This document shows, in pieces, positions 4,043-5,192 of a DNA stretch of 5,192 nt. A program made the position numbers and the translations under genes. Below the pieces are notes generated by a model. It saw only the letters and a list, made by a program, of their open reading frames with translations. It was not told the origin of the DNA and searched no databases. This DNA is from an uncultured Ruminococcus sp. (lineage in GTDB: Bacteria; Bacillota; Clostridia; Oscillospirales; Ruminococcaceae), in NCBI GenBank assembly GCA_937942105.1, contig CALDFS010000119.1, positions 1 to 5,192 of the forward strand, in the 5' to 3' direction. The stretch's first letter is position 1; each line of letters begins with the position of its first letter.

Positions 4043-4588
4043 ATGCTTGGTGATAATCTGAAAAGGCTCCGCCAGTCGCGCGGGCTTAGTCAGGAGGAGA
4101 TGGCGGGGAAGCTCAATGTTGTCCGCCAGACGGTTTCTAAATGGGAAAAGGGTTTGTCGGTTCCCGATTCGGAAATGCTTATGGAGATTTCAAGGCAATT
4201 CGAGGTGCCGGTGTCCGCTCTTTTGGGAGAGACAGCCGGGATTGATGACAGCTCAAGCGATATGCGCAGCGTTTTAGAAAAGCTCACTCTTATAAACGAG
4301 CAGCTTGCAAGGAGCGCTCAGGCAAAGCGCAGGGCGCTTCGGGCGGTGTGCATTGCCGTGATTGCGATAGTCGGGCTGTATATGGCTTTCCTGCTTGTGC
4401 TGGGAATATATATGGCTTCGGGCGCGAACGTAAGCGTTTCGGGGGATTCTGTTGGGATCATCGGCGGGGCGGACGGTCCTACGAGTATTTTCGTATCGGT
4501 GCAGTTTGGTCACCCGCTGGCGCTTATTATCATGGTGATTGCCCTGATAGCCGCAGTTGCGGGGCTGGTTTATACAAGGAAGAAGTAA
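4043..4588 (+). CDS. Membrane-anchored XRE-family transcriptional regulator with a GGADGPTSIF loop
   Basis: The protein has 181 residues. AAAGGA at 4028-4033 sets the ATG at 4043. Residues 4-62 are an HTH_3/Cro-CI domain: NLKRLRQSRGLSQEEMAGKL, then the recognition helix region VVRQTVSKWEKGLSVPD and the usual end EVPVSALLG. After a short helical linker (about 73-95) with basic residues KRRALR (95-100) come two membrane helices, about 101-125 and 157-177, and a C-terminal RKK. By the positive-inside rule both ends are cytoplasmic and the loop 126-156 is outside. That loop contains GDSVGIIGGADGPTSIF (134-150), resembling a conserved segment of the beta subunits of sodium-pumping decarboxylases. 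HTH proteins with C-terminal membrane helices are common in Firmicutes and are thought to sense envelope signals; target genes here are unknown. It has its own promoter, a palindromic site at +1 and a terminator, so it is a single-gene unit just upstream of the GH2 gene. Confidence 0.88.
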   Translation: MLGDNLKRLRQSRGLSQEEMAGKLNVVRQTVSKWEKGLSVPDSEMLMEISRQFEVPVSALLGETAGIDDSSSDMRSVLEKLTLINEQLARSAQAKRRALRAVCIAVIAIVGLYMAFLLVLGIYMASGANVSVSGDSVGIIGGADGPTSIFVSVQFGHPLALIIMVIALIAAVAGLVYTRKK

Positions 4589-4611
4589 CTCACTTATCAG
4601 AAATTAGCGAT

Positions 4612-4655
4612 ATCCGCCTGTTGGGACACTTTCCCGGCAGGCGGATTCATTTAAT
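4612..4655 (+). terminator. Terminator of the XRE regulator gene
   Basis: A 15-bp stem (4612-4626 with 4632-4646, two G-U pairs at 4621-4622) with loop CACTT contains the GC-rich core CCGCCTG/CAGGCGG. It lies 23 nt after the stop. The following TCATTTAAT is only moderately T-rich. Confidence 0.75.
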
Positions 4656-4689
4656 CTATAAATTGGTTTGCTTAATGCAACGTTTTGAT

Positions 4690-4731
4690 TATAATAGTTC
4701 ATTGATTTTTGCATACTCAGGGACTATTATA
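4690..4731. promoter_or_regulatory. Inverted repeat bracketing the GH2 promoter, possible operator
   Basis: TATAATAGTTC (4690-4700) is the reverse complement of GGACTATTATA (4721-4731) at 10 of 11 positions, with a 20-bp spacer. The arms flank the -35 and cover the -10 of the proposed promoter, a position suited to a dimeric repressor binding both sites. In RNA from the upstream promoter it could instead form a hairpin. Confidence 0.4.
4702..4730 (+). promoter_or_regulatory. Probable promoter of the GH2 gene
   Basis: The -35 TTGATT (4702-4707), 17-bp spacer and -10 TATTAT (4725-4730) predict a start near 4737. An overlapping TATAAT occurs at 4730-4735, and a second upstream option is TTGCTT (4668-4673) with TATAAT (4690-4695) at 16 bp. 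The exact start is therefore uncertain. Confidence 0.5.
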
Positions 4732-4764
4732 TAATTATACAATCTTTATAAATCAGGAGCTATT

Positions 4765-5192
4765 ATGAACAGAAAAATTATAAATTTCAACACAAGCTGG
4801 CTGTATTCAGCCGAAGATATCCCGCGGTATAAGGATAGAGCTTTTGACGACAGCAGATTCGAGAAGGTCTGTCTGCCTCATGCAAATAGGATCCTTTCAA
4901 AGCATAAGGGACCTGACTTCCAGCGGGAGATTGATTCCTACCGCTTTGTATCATGGTATCGCAGGCATTTTGCGGTTCCATCAGGCTATAATCAGGGAAA
5001 CAGGATAATGGTGGAGTTTGAAGCAGTTGCGAACGCCGCCGGAATCTATGTCAACGGTGAGTATGTCACCGAGCACAAGGGAGCGTACACCGGCTTTACG
5101 GTTGACATAACCGACTATGTGAGCATAGGCGGGGATAACGTTATAGCGGTTCGGGCGGATTCCACCAGACGTGCCGACATTCCGCCGGAGGG
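4765..5192 (+). CDS. Glycoside hydrolase family 2 protein (beta-galactosidase/beta-glucuronidase type), 5' part only
   Basis: The start is ATG at 4765, preceded at 5 nt by AGGAG (4755-4759). The frame stays open for 142 codons to the window edge, so the gene continues outside; it has no stop in the window. There is no signal peptide, so the visible part suggests a cytoplasmic enzyme. It shows the N-terminal jelly-roll sugar-binding domain of GH2: FNTSWLY (8-14), FDDSRFEKVCLPH (27-39), a strand SWYRRHFAVP (63-72), then VEFEAVANAAGIYVNGEYV (83-101), HKGAYTGFTVDITDYV and NVIAVRADSTRRADIPPEG near the edge. In this family the pattern V.NA..Y.NG...G.H.GGY..F..D.T is diagnostic. The catalytic barrel with the two Glu residues lies beyond the window, so galactosidase, glucuronidase and mannosidase activity cannot be separated. 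The inverted repeat over its promoter suggests regulation by substrate availability. Confidence 0.88.
   Translation, partial: MNRKIINFNTSWLYSAEDIPRYKDRAFDDSRFEKVCLPHANRILSKHKGPDFQREIDSYRFVSWYRRHFAVPSGYNQGNRIMVEFEAVANAAGIYVNGEYVTEHKGAYTGFTVDITDYVSIGGDNVIAVRADSTRRADIPPE

Noticed and set aside
4348..4734. 128-codon + frame overlapping the XRE gene
   Set aside because: It is a shifted reading of the membrane segment that continues through the XRE terminator and into the GH2 promoter; no ribosome binding site.
4787..4981. 64-codon - strand frame inside the GH2 gene
   Set aside because: Antisense shadow of a well-supported GH2 reading frame that runs to the window edge.

Overview
The window looks like chromosomal DNA from a Gram-positive, Clostridia-type anaerobe, perhaps Ruminococcus/Oscillospiraceae. 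This is inferred from strong GGAGG-type ribosome binding sites, extended -10 promoters, a lipoprotein with a Thr-rich stalk, an XRE regulator with membrane segments and a family 2 glycoside hydrolase. Species cannot be fixed from the sequence alone. All supported genes are on the + strand and most look like single-gene transcription units with their own promoter, and often their own terminator.

Layout. 1-296 is the 3' end of a tRNA-binding (EMAP/OB-fold) domain, almost certainly the C-terminus of methionyl-tRNA synthetase. A hairpin follows at 315-347. A truncated copy of the 5' part of a tRNA gene (365-386) lies 217 bp upstream of an intact tRNA-Arg(CCG) at 582-656; the tRNA is closed by a clear terminator. 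The stretch between the two copies is rich in inverted repeats and has no convincing gene. From about 690 to 2353 the DNA is visibly more AT-rich. It holds a promoter, a leader of about 210 nt with a possible 33-codon small ORF, and a secreted protein with a C-terminal Amidase_6-type cysteine hydrolase domain. Next comes a lipoprotein with a Thr-rich wall-spanning stalk and an unrecognised C-terminal domain (2523-3287). Its promoter is nearly identical to that of the amidase gene. A Nudix hydrolase (3409-3894) and a membrane-anchored XRE regulator (4043-4588) follow. The window ends inside a glycoside hydrolase family 2 gene (4765 to the edge).

How the parts fit. The amidase-like protein and the lipoprotein are both exported, adjacent and carry matching promoters, so co-expression at the cell surface is plausible. 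MetRS and tRNA-Arg are translation housekeeping. The Nudix gene, the XRE gene and the GH2 gene have no obvious pathway link. The XRE protein may regulate itself or neighbours, since palindromic sites overlap its own promoter and different inverted repeats overlap the GH2 promoter.

Most notable: (1) the partial tRNA-Arg duplication bracketing a 217-bp structured segment; (2) the XRE regulator with two membrane helices whose external loop carries an IIGGADGPTSIF motif resembling one in sodium-pumping decarboxylase beta subunits; (3) the shared extended -10 promoters of the two exported proteins; (4) the small ORF in the amidase leader. No known defence system, CRISPR array, transposase or integrase gene was found.
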